From NCBI GenBank assembly GCA_017402445.1, contig JAFPME010000019.1:1-64000 (forward strand): a DNA stretch of 64,000 nucleotides, given 5' to 3'. The notes under the pieces are model-generated. The model did not search any database. It was not told the DNA's origin and saw only the letters and a list, made by a program, of their open reading frames with translations. The translations under genes and the position numbers were made by a program. Below, piece by piece: positions 43,389 through 52,746 of this stretch; the stretch's first letter is position 1; each line of letters starts with the position of its first letter. The DNA comes from Prevotella sp. (GTDB taxonomy: Bacteria; Bacteroidota; Bacteroidia; Bacteroidales; Bacteroidaceae).

Positions 43389-44240
43389 ATGGCAAGAACA
43401 AATTTTGATATGCTGCTCGAAGCTGGCTGTCACTTCGGCCACCTGAAGCGCAAATGGAACCCCGCCATGGCTCCTTACATCTTCATGGAGCGCAATGGTA
43501 TTCACATCATTGACCTGCACAAGACCGTGGTCAAGATCGACGAGGCTGCAGAGGCACTGAAGCAGATTGCTAAGTCGGGCAAGAAGGTGCTCTTCGTTGC
43601 AACGAAGAAGCAGGCCAAGGACATTGTTGCCGAGAAGGCTACAGCCGTGAACATGCCTTACGTCATCGAGCGTTGGCCGGGCGGCATGCTCACCAACTTC
43701 CCCACCATCCGCAAGGCCGTGAAGAAAATGACCACCATCGACAAGCTGATGGAGGACGGAACATACGGAAACCTTTCCAAGCGCGAGATTCTGCAGATTT
43801 CACGTCAGCGCGCCAAGCTTGAGAAGAACCTCGGTTCAATCGCTGACCTGACCCGTCTGCCGTCTGCTCTGTTCGTCGTTGACGTCATGAAGGAGCACAT
43901 TGCCGTGAAGGAAGCTAACCGTCTGGGCATCCCCGTGTTCGCTATTGTCGATACCAACAGCGATCCGAACAACATCGACTTCATGATTCCTGCTAACGAC
44001 GATGCCAAGGACAGCATCGAGGTAATCCTGAATGCCTGCTGCACCGCCATCGCCGAGGGCTTGGAAGAGCGCAAGGCTGAGCGTGCCGACGAGAAGGCCG
44101 CCAAGGAGCAGAGCGAAGAGGCCGAAGAGGCTCGCCCCCGTGCTCGCCGTGCCCGCAAGAGCGACGACGCTTCCAAGGCTCCCGTAGCCGAGGAGGAAGC
44201 TCCCGCTGCTGAGGAAGAAGAGGCTCCCGCCGCAGAGTAA
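43389..44240 (+). CDS. rpsB: 30S ribosomal protein S2
   Basis: The 283 residues match S2 throughout (FDMLLEAGCHFGHLKRKWNPAM, WPGGMLTNFPTIRKAVKKM, DTNSDPNNIDFMIPANDDA). The last 55 residues are a low-complexity extension of Glu, Ala, Arg and Pro (EEAPAAEEEEAPAAE), typical of Bacteroidetes S2 and not part of the ribosome core. It is followed by tsf, the usual rpsB-tsf pair, after a 154-base spacer. Confidence 0.98.
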   Translation: MARTNFDMLLEAGCHFGHLKRKWNPAMAPYIFMERNGIHIIDLHKTVVKIDEAAEALKQIAKSGKKVLFVATKKQAKDIVAEKATAVNMPYVIERWPGGMLTNFPTIRKAVKKMTTIDKLMEDGTYGNLSKREILQISRQRAKLEKNLGSIADLTRLPSALFVVDVMKEHIAVKEANRLGIPVFAIVDTNSDPNNIDFMIPANDDAKDSIEVILNACCTAIAEGLEERKAERADEKAAKEQSEEAEEARPRARRARKSDDASKAPVAEEEAPAAEEEEAPAAE

Positions 44241-44394
44241 TCATCAATTTTCAAGAACTGTAGTTACCGGAACGCCACGAAATGACGGTATAACGGAAAA
44301 CATGATGTCGTAACAACGTCATGACAGAAAACCGTAACAACGTCATAACGAAAATCCGGAACAACGAAAAAACCATTAAAAAAGAAAAAGAATT
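44241..44394. other. rpsB-tsf spacer with degenerate AACGTCATAACG-like repeats
   Basis: Repeated short words such as GTAACAACGTCATGAC, GTAACAACGTCATAACG and GGAACAACGAAAA fill the spacer. Composition and words resemble 4607-4753. No terminator is seen, so rpsB and tsf are probably one transcript. Confidence 0.45.
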
Positions 44395-45396
44395 ATGGCT
44401 TACAAACCAAATATGGAAGACATCAAGAAGCTCCGCACGATGACAGGCGCTGGTCTGGCTGACGTGAAGAAGGCCCTGACAGAGGCCGAGGGAGACTTCG
44501 ACAAGGCTAAGGAACTGCTCCGTGAGCGCGGACTGGCCATCGCTGCCAAGCGTTCCGACCGCGAGACATCGAACGGTTGCGTGCTGGTGAAGAAGGTGGA
44601 AGGCTTCGCTGCCATGGTGGCTGTGAAGTGCGAAACCGACTTCGTGGCCAACGGTGCCGACTTCATCGCCATGACACAGGCTATCCTTGACGCTGCCGTT
44701 GCAGCCAAGGCCAAGACGCTCGACGAGGTGAAGGCTCTCGACATCAACGGACAGAAGGCTGAGGAAGTGGTTACACAGCGTTCGGGTATCACCGGTGAGA
44801 AGATGGAACTCGACGGCTACAACATCCTCGAAGGCGACAACATCGAGGTTTACGACCACATGGGCAAGCACATTCTCTGCACCATGGTTCAGACCAGCAA
44901 GGAGAACGTCGACGCCGGACACAAGGTTGCCATGCAGGTGGCTGCCATGAAGCCCGTGGCTCTGAACGCCGAGAGCGTTGATCAGGCTATCCTTGACGAA
45001 GAGTACAAGACAGCCGTCGAGAAGACCAAGCTCGAGCAGGTGGAGAAGTACGTTGAGTCTGTTCTGAAGAAGAACGGCATCAACCCGAATCTTGTGGACA
45101 GCGACGACCACATCGAGAGCAACATCAAGAAGGGCTGGCTCACAGAAGAGGAGGCTCAGAAGGCTCGCGAGCTGAAAGAGAAAGCTGCTGCCGAGAAGGC
45201 TGCCAACCTGCCTGCTCAGATGATCGAGAACATCGCCAAGGGCCGTGTGGCCAAGTTCCTCAAGGAGAACTGCCTCGTTGACCAGGAGTTCCAGTTCGGC
45301 GACGGCGACAAGGCCACCGTATCGCAGTGGCTTGCCGCTCAGGACAAGGATCTGAAGGTTGTCGACTTCAAGCGCTTCACGCTTGTTGCAGAGTAA
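44395..45396 (+). CDS. tsf: Translation elongation factor Ts
   Basis: It is the nucleotide exchange factor for EF-Tu. The 333 residues begin with a UBA-like domain (DIKKLRTMTGAGLADVKKALTEAEGDFDKAKELLRERG) and contain the EF-Ts core with the conserved ETDFVANGADF motif. The length fits the slightly long Bacteroidetes form. A strong terminator ends the operon. Confidence 0.98.
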   Translation: MAYKPNMEDIKKLRTMTGAGLADVKKALTEAEGDFDKAKELLRERGLAIAAKRSDRETSNGCVLVKKVEGFAAMVAVKCETDFVANGADFIAMTQAILDAAVAAKAKTLDEVKALDINGQKAEEVVTQRSGITGEKMELDGYNILEGDNIEVYDHMGKHILCTMVQTSKENVDAGHKVAMQVAAMKPVALNAESVDQAILDEEYKTAVEKTKLEQVEKYVESVLKKNGINPNLVDSDDHIESNIKKGWLTEEEAQKARELKEKAAAEKAANLPAQMIENIAKGRVAKFLKENCLVDQEFQFGDGDKATVSQWLAAQDKDLKVVDFKRFTLVAE

Positions 45397-45415
45397 TTCA
45401 TATTACTATATCATA

Positions 45416-45455
45416 AAAAGAATCGGCATCGCACTACGCGATGCCGATTCTTTTT
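45416..45455 (+). terminator. Terminator of the rpsB-tsf operon
   Basis: A 15-bp perfect stem (AAGAATCGGCATCGC and its complement) with loop ACTAC and a T-run. Confidence 0.95.
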
Positions 45456-45551
45456 ATGCTCAAACTTGTCTTCGACAGCATCTACAGGAAGTCCTATGAC
45501 TACAAGGTTGAGCCTTTCTTATCTTCTACGGGATTATATGCGTCACCATGA
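45456..45551 (+). CDS. Possible 31-residue ORF or gene remnant
   Basis: ATG 45456 begins right at the terminator T-run and the frame ends at TGA 45549-45551. The peptide (starting MLKLVFDSIYRKSYDYKVEP) looks protein-like but has no promoter between it and the terminator. It is either a degraded gene piece or chance. The remainder up to 45603 shows nothing. Confidence 0.15.
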   Translation: MLKLVFDSIYRKSYDYKVEPFLSSTGLYASP

Positions 45552-45603
45552 AAGTTAAGATTTACAACTTAACATGAATTAAGAATAAGCAACTTCGCGT
45601 TTC

Positions 45604-45634
45604 TTGACGCGTACTGATTTTTGCGCTATCTTTG
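45604..45634 (+). promoter_or_regulatory. Promoter of the XRE-family regulator gene
   Basis: TTG (45604-45606), 20 bases, then TATCTTTG (45627-45634), 25 bases before the start codon. Confidence 0.65.
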
Positions 45635-45659
45635 CACCGTCAAATCATTATTAGTTCTT

Positions 45660-46103
45660 ATGGAGACAAAAGAAATTATCAGAAGCATTCGAGAGAAACA
45701 CAATCTGACGCAAGAGCAGTTTGCTGAACGTGTACATGTAACCCGTCAGGCAGTAAGCAGATGGGAAAATGGCGAGACACAGCCGGATACTGAGCAGTTG
45801 AAGACTTTGTCGAAAGTGTTTGGTGTATCCATCAATACGCTGCTCGGATCACCCCAGACCTTGTACTGTCAATGCTGCGGAATGCCGTTGTCGGACGATA
45901 CGATGATTAGTCGTGAGTCGGATGGACGTTTCAACGAAGACTATTGTAAATGGTGCTATGCAGATGGTAGCTTCACTTATAAGGATAAAGAATCCTTACT
46001 CGACTTCCTCGTCAGTCACATGCCCAATCCCGACAATCTGTCGGAAATCGAACGGCGCCGACTCTACGACTCACACCTCTCGATGCTGAAGCACTGGCGA
46101 TAG
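45660..46103 (+). CDS. XRE-family regulator with C-terminal zinc-ribbon domain
   Basis: The 147 residues have a helix-turn-helix at about 5-60 (IRSIREKHNLTQEQFAERVH, VTRQAVSRWENGETQPD) and a putative zinc-ribbon domain at about 70-145 (YCQCCGMPLSDD, YCKWCYADGSF; four cysteines). This combination is found in small regulators across Firmicutes and Bacteroidetes, where the second domain may sense a ligand. It stands alone, with its own promoter. Targets are not evident. Confidence 0.88.
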   Translation: METKEIIRSIREKHNLTQEQFAERVHVTRQAVSRWENGETQPDTEQLKTLSKVFGVSINTLLGSPQTLYCQCCGMPLSDDTMISRESDGRFNEDYCKWCYADGSFTYKDKESLLDFLVSHMPNPDNLSEIERRRLYDSHLSMLKHWR

Positions 46104-46160
46104 AACGGAATGTCTGTCAGTGGGATATACCTTGGAAAAGCAAAGAAAAAATCATTTTTC

Positions 46161-46191
46161 TTTGCTTTTCGCTTTGTTTATGCTACCTTTG
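46161..46191 (+). promoter_or_regulatory. Promoter of the FAH-porU-porV-ispF cluster
   Basis: TTTG (46161-46164), exactly 19 bases, then TACCTTTG (46184-46191): a full consensus match. Confidence 0.8.
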
Positions 46192-46242
46192 CACATTATT
46201 ATATATGAAAGAAGTAGCGTTTATAAACAAATAATTCAAGAT

Positions 46243-46860
46243 ATGAAGATATTTGCCGTAGGAATGAATTACCTCCAACACAATAAAGAGCTGCATGGCG
46301 CGTTATATAAACCAGAGGCACCTGTCATCTTCACTAAGGCCGACTCAGCCCTGCTGAAGGACGGGAAACCATTCTTCCTACCCGACGATCTGGGGCGTGT
46401 GGACTATGAGACGGAACTGGTGGTGCGTATTTGCCGACTGGGAAAGAGCATACCCGAGCGTTTCGCCCATCGCTACTACGACGCTGTCACCGTGGGCATC
46501 GACTTCACTGCGCGCGACCTGCAGCAGCGATTCAGGCAACAGGGCCTTCCGTGGGAGCTGAGCAAGGGCTTCGACGGCTCGGCGGCCATCGGCGAATGGG
46601 TAGAGAAGGAAAAGTTCCTCGACGTTCAGGCCTTGCGCTTCCACCTTGACATCAACGGGAAAACGGTCCAGGAAGGCTGCACGAACGACATGCTCTACAA
46701 GATTGACGAGCTCATCAGCTACATCAGTCGCTGGTTCACGCTGAAGACGGGTGACCTTCTCTACACGGGAACGCCTGCCGGTGTGGGCCCCGTCAGCGTC
46801 GATGACCATCTGGAAGGATGGATAGAAGACCGTAAAGTACTGCAATTCAACGTAAAATGA
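46243..46860 (+). CDS. Fumarylacetoacetate hydrolase (FAH) family protein
   Basis: The 205 residues cover the FAH catalytic fold in its short form: MKIFAVGMNYLQH at the start, the metal-binding acidic segment DYETELVVRI, VGIDFTARDLQQRFRQQGLPW, and the C-terminal GDLLYTGTPAGVGPV. Short members include acylpyruvate hydrolases and oxaloacetate-acting enzymes; the substrate cannot be read from sequence. Its stop overlaps the porU start (ATGA, 46857-46860), so the two are translated together. Confidence 0.9.
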   Translation: MKIFAVGMNYLQHNKELHGALYKPEAPVIFTKADSALLKDGKPFFLPDDLGRVDYETELVVRICRLGKSIPERFAHRYYDAVTVGIDFTARDLQQRFRQQGLPWELSKGFDGSAAIGEWVEKEKFLDVQALRFHLDINGKTVQEGCTNDMLYKIDELISYISRWFTLKTGDLLYTGTPAGVGPVSVDDHLEGWIEDRKVLQFNVK

Positions 46861-49800
46861 GAAGACTATACATAGCCACTCTGCTGCTTCTGCTGAGCTG
46901 CACCATTTGTTCAGCGCAGAAGCGGTTCTTCAACCTCACAGCCGACGAGGTGAAGATTGACTCCGTGTTGCCCTTGTTCACACACGCCATACAACTCGAC
47001 GAGCATTATGCCGACTCGGTGTATACTGCAGAGATACTCTATCCGGAGTTCATCGACATGTCCGATGCTGACATCGAGCGCTACGGAAAGCTGAGTGGCG
47101 AGCCCCTGCCGTCCCTGCCAAAGGTGAAGGCTTCCATGCTGGTGGACCGCAAACTGGGTGTGCTTCGGCTGTCGTTCATGCCCTTGGTGGAGCGCGACGG
47201 TAAGTTGAAAAAGCTGGTGAGCTTCATGCTTGACGTGAAGAGCACGGCTAAGAAGAGAACAGTCCGGCGGCTGAATGCCGCTACACGCAGCAGCGCTTCG
47301 TCGCGCTATGCCGACCATTCGGTGCTGGCCAGTGGCAAGTGGGCGAAGATCAGAGTTCCGGAATCGGGCATCTACCAGCTCACCGACGCACTTGTCAAGA
47401 AAGCTGGGTTCAGCGACCTGAGCAAAGTGAAAGTCTACGGTCACGGTGGCGCCCTGCTCAACGAGGAACTTGATGCCGACGAGCTGGCTGCGAAAGATGA
47501 CCTGAAGGAGGTTCCGCTTTGCATTGTGGGCAACAAACGATTGTTCCACGCACAGGGCCCCGTCTACTGGGACGAATGGACGCAGCGTCGTGTCCGCAAT
47601 CCCTATTCCGACTACGGCTACTACTTCATCACACAGAGCGACGACACACCGCAGACCATCGGGCAAGAGGATTTCGTCAAGCAATGTCAGAACGCTGACG
47701 ACCGCCTGAACGTGCTCTACGAAAAGGACCAGTACGCTTGGTATCACGGCGGCCGCCGCCTCTACGAGAAGGACCCCATCGGCAACAAGGAGTCGAAATC
47801 GTACAAAATCAAGACTTCAGCGCACACCACCAGTGGCATCCTGACCGTGGCAGCATCGGCCAACATCACGTCGGACGTCATGGTTTCGCTGAACGGTGTT
47901 GAGCTCGACACGCTGACCGTGCGCGTGAATTATCGTGGCGGAACGAACGACAACCACGACAAAGCCAACGACCGCACGCGAACGTTCGTCGTTGACAACC
48001 TTCAGGAAGAGAATACCATTACGCTGGCCAACCAAGGCAACAGTCAGGTGCGCCTCGACTACATCAACATCCGATACGACACACCTGCACCTCTGCCCGA
48101 TCTCGCTGCAACCACATTCAGCGAACCGGAGTACGTCTATAACATTACGAATCAAGACCTGCACGCCGACAGCAACTACCAGATGGTCATCATCATTCCG
48201 ACCAGCCAGAAATTGCGTGCTCAGGCCGAACGACTGAAGGCTGCCCACGAACAGCATGACGGTTTCCGGGTCAGGGTGGTGCCTGCCGACGAACTGTTCA
48301 ACGAGTTTTCCAGCGGCACGCCCGACGCCAGTGCCTACCGCAACTACCTGAAGATGCTCTACGACCGTGCCGACACAGAGGCGCAGATGCCGCAATTCCT
48401 GCTGCTCTTCGGCGACTGTGCCTTCGACAACCGCATGCGCACCTCTCACTTCAGCATGTATTCTCCCGACGATTTCCTGTTAGCCTACGAGAGTGAAGAT
48501 TCATACAGCGAGATTTTCTGCTACACCGATGACGGCTATTTCTGCAATCTCGACGACGGCGAAGGCATATCCCCCATCTACTACGACCTTCCCGACGTCT
48601 CCGTCGGCCGTTTCCCTGTGCGCAATGAGGCGGAAGCCAAAGTCATGGTCGATAAGACCATTGCCTACATGGAAAACAAAAACGCCGGACCGTGGCAGAA
48701 CGTCGTCATGTTTATGGGCGACGATGGCAACAACAACACGCACATGAGCTCCTCTTACACCATTTCGAACGAGACACAAATGAATGCGCCGGGCCTGCAC
48801 GTCAAGCGCGTATTCTGGGATGCCTACGAGCGCATCGCCTCGAGTACGGGCTTCACCTATCCCGATGCCAAGGACGCCGTCGTGCAACAGCAGCAGAACG
48901 GTGCCCTCATCATGAACTACATGGGACACGCCACGCTGCGACAGCTGTCGCACGAGACTGTGCTGACCATCGACGACTTCCAGACATTCACCAACACCAA
49001 CCTGCCCCTATGGATAACTGCAGCCTGCGACGTCATGCCCTACGACGGCTACGACGAGAACATCGGCGAGGCTGCTGTGCTCAATGCCAAGGGGGGCGCC
49101 GTTGCCTTTTTCGGAACCGTGCATACGGTGATTACGAACAAGAACACGGCCATCAACCGAGTCTTCATGAGAAAGCTGCTTTCAAAGGAAAACGGCAGCT
49201 ATCCGACCATCGGACTGGCGCAGCGTCAGGCCAAGATACACCTGATGACCCGTGGTGACATCTACGACACAACCGTCAACAAGCTGCAATACCAGTTGCT
49301 GGGCGATCCCGCCCTGAGACTGCACCTGCCGGAACACCTTGCCGTCATCGACGAAATCAACGGCCAGAAAGTCGGTTCTCAGGAAGTACAGATGCTGAAA
49401 GCCGGTTCCGTAGTGACCGTGAAAGGCCATCTGGAACAGGGCGGAAGCCCCCTGACTTCGTTCGACGGACAGGCCACACTGACCGTGAGAGATGCTCGCG
49501 AGCACATTGTCTGTCGACTGAACAACACCATCGCCAACGAGGGTTCGTACACTGCTTTCGAGTACTACGACTATCCGCGAACGCTCTTCATGGGAACAGA
49601 CAGTCTCAAGGCTGGGCAGTTTGAGTTCACTTTCGCCGTACCGCTCGACGTCAACTACAGCGAAGAGACCGGAATGATGAATGTCTACGCCGTCAACAAA
49701 GAAAAGACGCTGGCTGCCAACGGCTATACTGACCTCTACCAGGTGGGCGGATCGGATGCCATCAACAACGACTCCATCGGACCGAGCCTCTACTGTTACC

Positions 49801-50432
49801 TCAACTCGCCCGACTTTGTCAACGGAGGCGAAGTGAACAGCTCGCCCTTCTTCGTTGCCGAAATCAACGACAAGGACGGGCTGAACACCACGGGAAACGG
49901 CGTCGGACACGACCTGGAGCTGGTCATCGACGGACAGATGAGCCGCACGTACGTGCTGAACAACACGTTCAGCTTCGATTTCGGTACCTACACCTCGGGC
50001 AAGGCCACCTACCAGATACCAGAACTCGACGAGGGCATGCATACTCTCCGGTTCAGGGCGTGGGACATCCTGAACAACCAGTCCACGGCCGAGCTCGCAT
50101 TCAAAGTGGTGAAAGGGCTCAGCCCAACCATCGGAAACATCAGCGTCAGCGAGAATCCGGCCAAGTCGAGTACCACTTTCATCGTCACCCACGACCGCAG
50201 CGGCAGCCGTTTAGACGTGGACATCGAGGTGTTCGACATGAGCGGGCGGCTGCTCTGGCGCCACAGCGACAGCGGCGTTCAGAACACGGGGACCTTCACC
50301 TACGAATGGAATCTGACAACCGACAGCGGCGGACAGCTGCAGACGGGCGTCTACCTCTACCGCGTGCGTCTGAGCAGCGACGGCAGCGGCAGCACGTCGA
50401 AAGCCAAGAAACTTATCGTCATCAACAAATAG
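46857..50432 (+). CDS. porU: Type IX secretion system sortase PorU
   Basis: PorU is the gingipain-like (C25) cell-surface protease that cuts off the sorting domain of type IX cargo and attaches the cargo to the surface. The 1191 residues begin with a signal peptide (1-20) and an N-terminal Ig-like region. The C25 catalytic domain (about 435-810) has catalytic His691 in YMGHA and Cys724 in ITAACD, 33 residues apart as in gingipains. The C-terminal 85 residues (VDIEVFDMSGRLLWRH, QTGVYLYRVRLSS) form a type IX sorting-like domain that PorU itself keeps. porV follows 43 bases later, the usual pairing. Confidence 0.93.
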   Translation: MRRLYIATLLLLLSCTICSAQKRFFNLTADEVKIDSVLPLFTHAIQLDEHYADSVYTAEILYPEFIDMSDADIERYGKLSGEPLPSLPKVKASMLVDRKLGVLRLSFMPLVERDGKLKKLVSFMLDVKSTAKKRTVRRLNAATRSSASSRYADHSVLASGKWAKIRVPESGIYQLTDALVKKAGFSDLSKVKVYGHGGALLNEELDADELAAKDDLKEVPLCIVGNKRLFHAQGPVYWDEWTQRRVRNPYSDYGYYFITQSDDTPQTIGQEDFVKQCQNADDRLNVLYEKDQYAWYHGGRRLYEKDPIGNKESKSYKIKTSAHTTSGILTVAASANITSDVMVSLNGVELDTLTVRVNYRGGTNDNHDKANDRTRTFVVDNLQEENTITLANQGNSQVRLDYINIRYDTPAPLPDLAATTFSEPEYVYNITNQDLHADSNYQMVIIIPTSQKLRAQAERLKAAHEQHDGFRVRVVPADELFNEFSSGTPDASAYRNYLKMLYDRADTEAQMPQFLLLFGDCAFDNRMRTSHFSMYSPDDFLLAYESEDSYSEIFCYTDDGYFCNLDDGEGISPIYYDLPDVSVGRFPVRNEAEAKVMVDKTIAYMENKNAGPWQNVVMFMGDDGNNNTHMSSSYTISNETQMNAPGLHVKRVFWDAYERIASSTGFTYPDAKDAVVQQQQNGALIMNYMGHATLRQLSHETVLTIDDFQTFTNTNLPLWITAACDVMPYDGYDENIGEAAVLNAKGGAVAFFGTVHTVITNKNTAINRVFMRKLLSKENGSYPTIGLAQRQAKIHLMTRGDIYDTTVNKLQYQLLGDPALRLHLPEHLAVIDEINGQKVGSQEVQMLKAGSVVTVKGHLEQGGSPLTSFDGQATLTVRDAREHIVCRLNNTIANEGSYTAFEYYDYPRTLFMGTDSLKAGQFEFTFAVPLDVNYSEETGMMNVYAVNKEKTLAANGYTDLYQVGGSDAINNDSIGPSLYCYLNSPDFVNGGEVNSSPFFVAEINDKDGLNTTGNGVGHDLELVIDGQMSRTYVLNNTFSFDFGTYTSGKATYQIPELDEGMHTLRFRAWDILNNQSTAELAFKVVKGLSPTIGNISVSENPAKSSTTFIVTHDRSGSRLDVDIEVFDMSGRLLWRHSDSGVQNTGTFTYEWNLTTDSGGQLQTGVYLYRVRLSSDGSGSTSKAKKLIVINK

Positions 50433-50475
50433 GCACTAACAAACAAGCAAATAAAACAGAAACACGAAAAAGACA

Positions 50476-51672
50476 ATGAAAGAATCGAACACAGATAGAC
50501 AGAAACGCACCGCATGGTACCTCTGGCTCTTGCCCCTGCTCGTACTGGCCTTTGTGCCAACGACCCTGTCAGCTCAGGACAAGGAAGACATGTTCAACCC
50601 CGTGAACGCTTCGGTGACATCGCTGACCATTGCACCCGATGCGCGTGCTGCCGGTATGGGTGACGTGGGCGCGGCCACCGATCCCGATGTGAACTCGCAG
50701 TACTGGAACCCTGCCAAGTATCCGTTCACCATCAGTCGGGCAGGTGTCTCGCTGAACTATACGCCGTGGCTGCGCCAGCTCGTCAGCGACATCGACCTGG
50801 CCAACCTCGCAGGCTACTATCGCATCGGCGACCGCAGTGCCGTTTCGGGTTCTATTCGCTACTTTTCGCTCGGCGAGGTCTACACGTCGCAGGACGAAGG
50901 GGCCATGACCATCAAGCCATACGAGATGTCTATCGACGCTGCCTACTCCATGATGTTCAGCGAAACGTTCTCGATGGGTGTCGGTCTGCGATGGATCTAC
51001 AGCGACCTGACCTACGACTACACCGACGACACCACGCCGGGCTCTGCCTTTGCCGCTGACATCTCTTTCTACTACAACAACTACTTCAACCTCGGGGCGC
51101 GCGAATGCCAGCTCGGTCTGGGTATGAACATCTCGAACATCGGTAGCAAGATTACCTTCGGAGGCGACGACAACAGCGAATTCATACCCACCAACCTGCG
51201 TCTTGGCACCTCGCTCATGATACCTGTCGACGAATACAACCGCTTCTCCATATCGGCCGATGCCAACAAACTGCTCGTGCCCACCTATCCGAAGCAGAAC
51301 GAAGGCGAATCGACCGAGGACTATCAGGAGCGCGTGCAGAAGGACTACTACGACATTTCGTCCATCAACGGCATCTTCAAGAGCTTCGGCGACGCTCCGA
51401 ACGGCTTCAAGGAAGAGTTGCAGGAAATCAGCTGGAGCGTCGGAGCCGAGTACGTCTACCACGACCAGTTCTCCATTCGCGGCGGCTATCACCACGAAAG
51501 CGAGAACAAGGGAAACCGTAAGTACTTCACGCTCGGAGCCGGTTTCCGCATGAACGTCTTCAGTCTTGACGTAGGATACGTCATCGCTACGGCAAAGAGT
51601 AACCCGCTCGACCAGACGCTGCGCTTCACATTGGCGTTCGACATGGACGGCATCAAGGACTTATTCAAATAA
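50476..51672 (+). CDS. porV: Type IX secretion system outer-membrane protein PorV
   Basis: PorV (LptO) is an outer-membrane beta-barrel shuttle that hands type IX cargo to the PorU attachment complex. The 398 residues have a signal peptide (about 12-34) and the diagnostic N-terminal segment (PDARAAGMGDVGAATDPDVNSQYWNPAKY), followed by FadL-like barrel strands and a typical C-terminal strand (LRFTLAFDMDGIKDLFK). It follows porU in the same operon. Confidence 0.94.
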   Translation: MKESNTDRQKRTAWYLWLLPLLVLAFVPTTLSAQDKEDMFNPVNASVTSLTIAPDARAAGMGDVGAATDPDVNSQYWNPAKYPFTISRAGVSLNYTPWLRQLVSDIDLANLAGYYRIGDRSAVSGSIRYFSLGEVYTSQDEGAMTIKPYEMSIDAAYSMMFSETFSMGVGLRWIYSDLTYDYTDDTTPGSAFAADISFYYNNYFNLGARECQLGLGMNISNIGSKITFGGDDNSEFIPTNLRLGTSLMIPVDEYNRFSISADANKLLVPTYPKQNEGESTEDYQERVQKDYYDISSINGIFKSFGDAPNGFKEELQEISWSVGAEYVYHDQFSIRGGYHHESENKGNRKYFTLGAGFRMNVFSLDVGYVIATAKSNPLDQTLRFTLAFDMDGIKDLFK

Positions 51673-51678
51673 ACAACT

Positions 51679-52161
51679 ATGAAGATAAGAGTAGGAATGG
51701 GCTTCGATGTCCACCGTTTGGTACAGGGGCGCGACCTCTGGCTGGGCGGCATCAAAATAGAGCATACGCTGGGGCTGCTGGGACACAGCGATGCCGACGT
51801 GCTGATTCACGCCATCTGCGACGCGCTGCTCGGCGCGGCCAACATGCGCGACATCGGCTATCACTTCCCCGACACGTCGGACGACACGCTGAACATGGAC
51901 AGCAAAATCATCCTGCGCGAGACCATGAAGCTGATAGCCGACAAGGGATACAGGCTCGGAAACGTTGACGCAACCATCTGTGCCGAACGCCCGAAAATCA
52001 ATCCGCACGTGCCGGCCATGCGCAAATGTCTGGCCGAGGTGATGCAGACCGACGAGGACAATATCTCCATCAAGGCCACCACAACGGAGCGGCTGGGCTT
52101 CACGGGACGCGAAGAGGGCATCAGCGCCTACGCCGTGGTGCTCATCGAGAAAGATTCCTGA
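51679..52161 (+). CDS. ispF: 2-C-methyl-D-erythritol 2,4-cyclodiphosphate synthase
   Basis: It forms the cyclic diphosphate in the non-mevalonate isoprenoid pathway. The 160 residues show the zinc ligands Asp10, His12 and His44 (GMGFDVHRL, HSDADVLIHAICDALLGA), the FPDTSDD loop and the C-terminal ATTTERLGFTGREEGI. It starts 6 bases after porV, so it is expressed with the secretion genes, and a strong terminator follows. Confidence 0.98.
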   Translation: MKIRVGMGFDVHRLVQGRDLWLGGIKIEHTLGLLGHSDADVLIHAICDALLGAANMRDIGYHFPDTSDDTLNMDSKIILRETMKLIADKGYRLGNVDATICAERPKINPHVPAMRKCLAEVMQTDEDNISIKATTTERLGFTGREEGISAYAVVLIEKDS

Positions 52162-52196
52162 GGCTAACGGTACTTATCCTTCGCTGAAATAACGTA

Positions 52197-52246
52197 ACGG
52201 CTGAAAGACAGTTCCTGCACTTGCAAGGCTGTCTTTCAGCCGTTTT
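52197..52246 (+). terminator. Terminator of the FAH-porU-porV-ispF operon
   Basis: A 15-bp stem (ACGGCTGAAAGACAG and its complement) with a 16-base loop, followed by TTTT. Confidence 0.92.
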
Positions 52247-52468
52247 CGTTTGCTTTCAGATCCTTGTCCCGACTGTCTGTGGCGCCTTCTTTCGGATGAT
52301 GACCGAGGTCCGTGAGTCGGGAAGCGAATCATCCGTGAAGACGTTGCGTTCTTTCTGTTTTTCAGTAAAACCGCGCGAAAAGTTACTGTTTTACACTCTG
52401 TTTACGGGCACAATTCTTGATTTACGTCAAGAAAGCATAAATTCCTGATAAATTATCATGTAAATTCA
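52247..52468. other. Spacer, no visible feature
   Basis: No gene or repeat is recognisable between the ispF terminator and the promoter at 52469; it becomes AT-rich toward the right. Confidence 0.4.
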
Positions 52469-52498
52469 TTGCAGATAAAGAAAAACCTCGTACCTTTG
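52469..52498 (+). promoter_or_regulatory. Promoter of an unannotated small transcript
   Basis: TTG (52469-52471), exactly 19 bases, then TACCTTTG (52491-52498) followed by C: a strong match. No ordinary gene follows before the terminator at 52660. Confidence 0.75.
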
Positions 52499-52504
52499 CA
52501 TTGT

Positions 52505-52698
52505 CAAAAGGTTAATAGATTGTTTAGGTTAGTAGTAATAGATTTAGGTTTTTAGTTATTAGATTAAGGTAAGTTTTCATGATTGTTGAAATGGATGACA
52601 ATGGAAACCGTGAGGCTTTCATTTAATCAGAAAAGGATTTTTAGTTAAACATAGTTGATACGTTGCAGCTCGTTGAGAGTTGCAGCGTGTTTTTTTTG
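52505..52698 (+). ncRNA. Candidate small RNA or tiny-ORF transcript of about 190 bases
   Basis: The start is inferred from the promoter, the end from a strong terminator. The first 75 bases hold three imperfect copies of TAGATTnAGGT about 22 bases apart (TAGATT at 52516, 52539 and 52560). One tiny frame (ATG 52579 to TAA 52624-52626) would encode 15 residues (MIVEMDDNGNREAFI). I recognise no known RNA family. It is a real-looking transcription unit; whether the product is RNA or peptide is open. Confidence 0.55.
52660..52698 (+). terminator. Terminator of the small transcript
   Basis: An 11-bp stem (CGTTGCAGCTC/GAGTTGCAGCG with two G-U pairs) and loop GTTGA, followed by TG and eight T residues. 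Confidence 0.9.
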
Positions 52699-52746
52699 TG
52701 TGCCATGGCTCGTCCGGAGCGCAGTCTGCGGACCGTGGCTTGCGCA

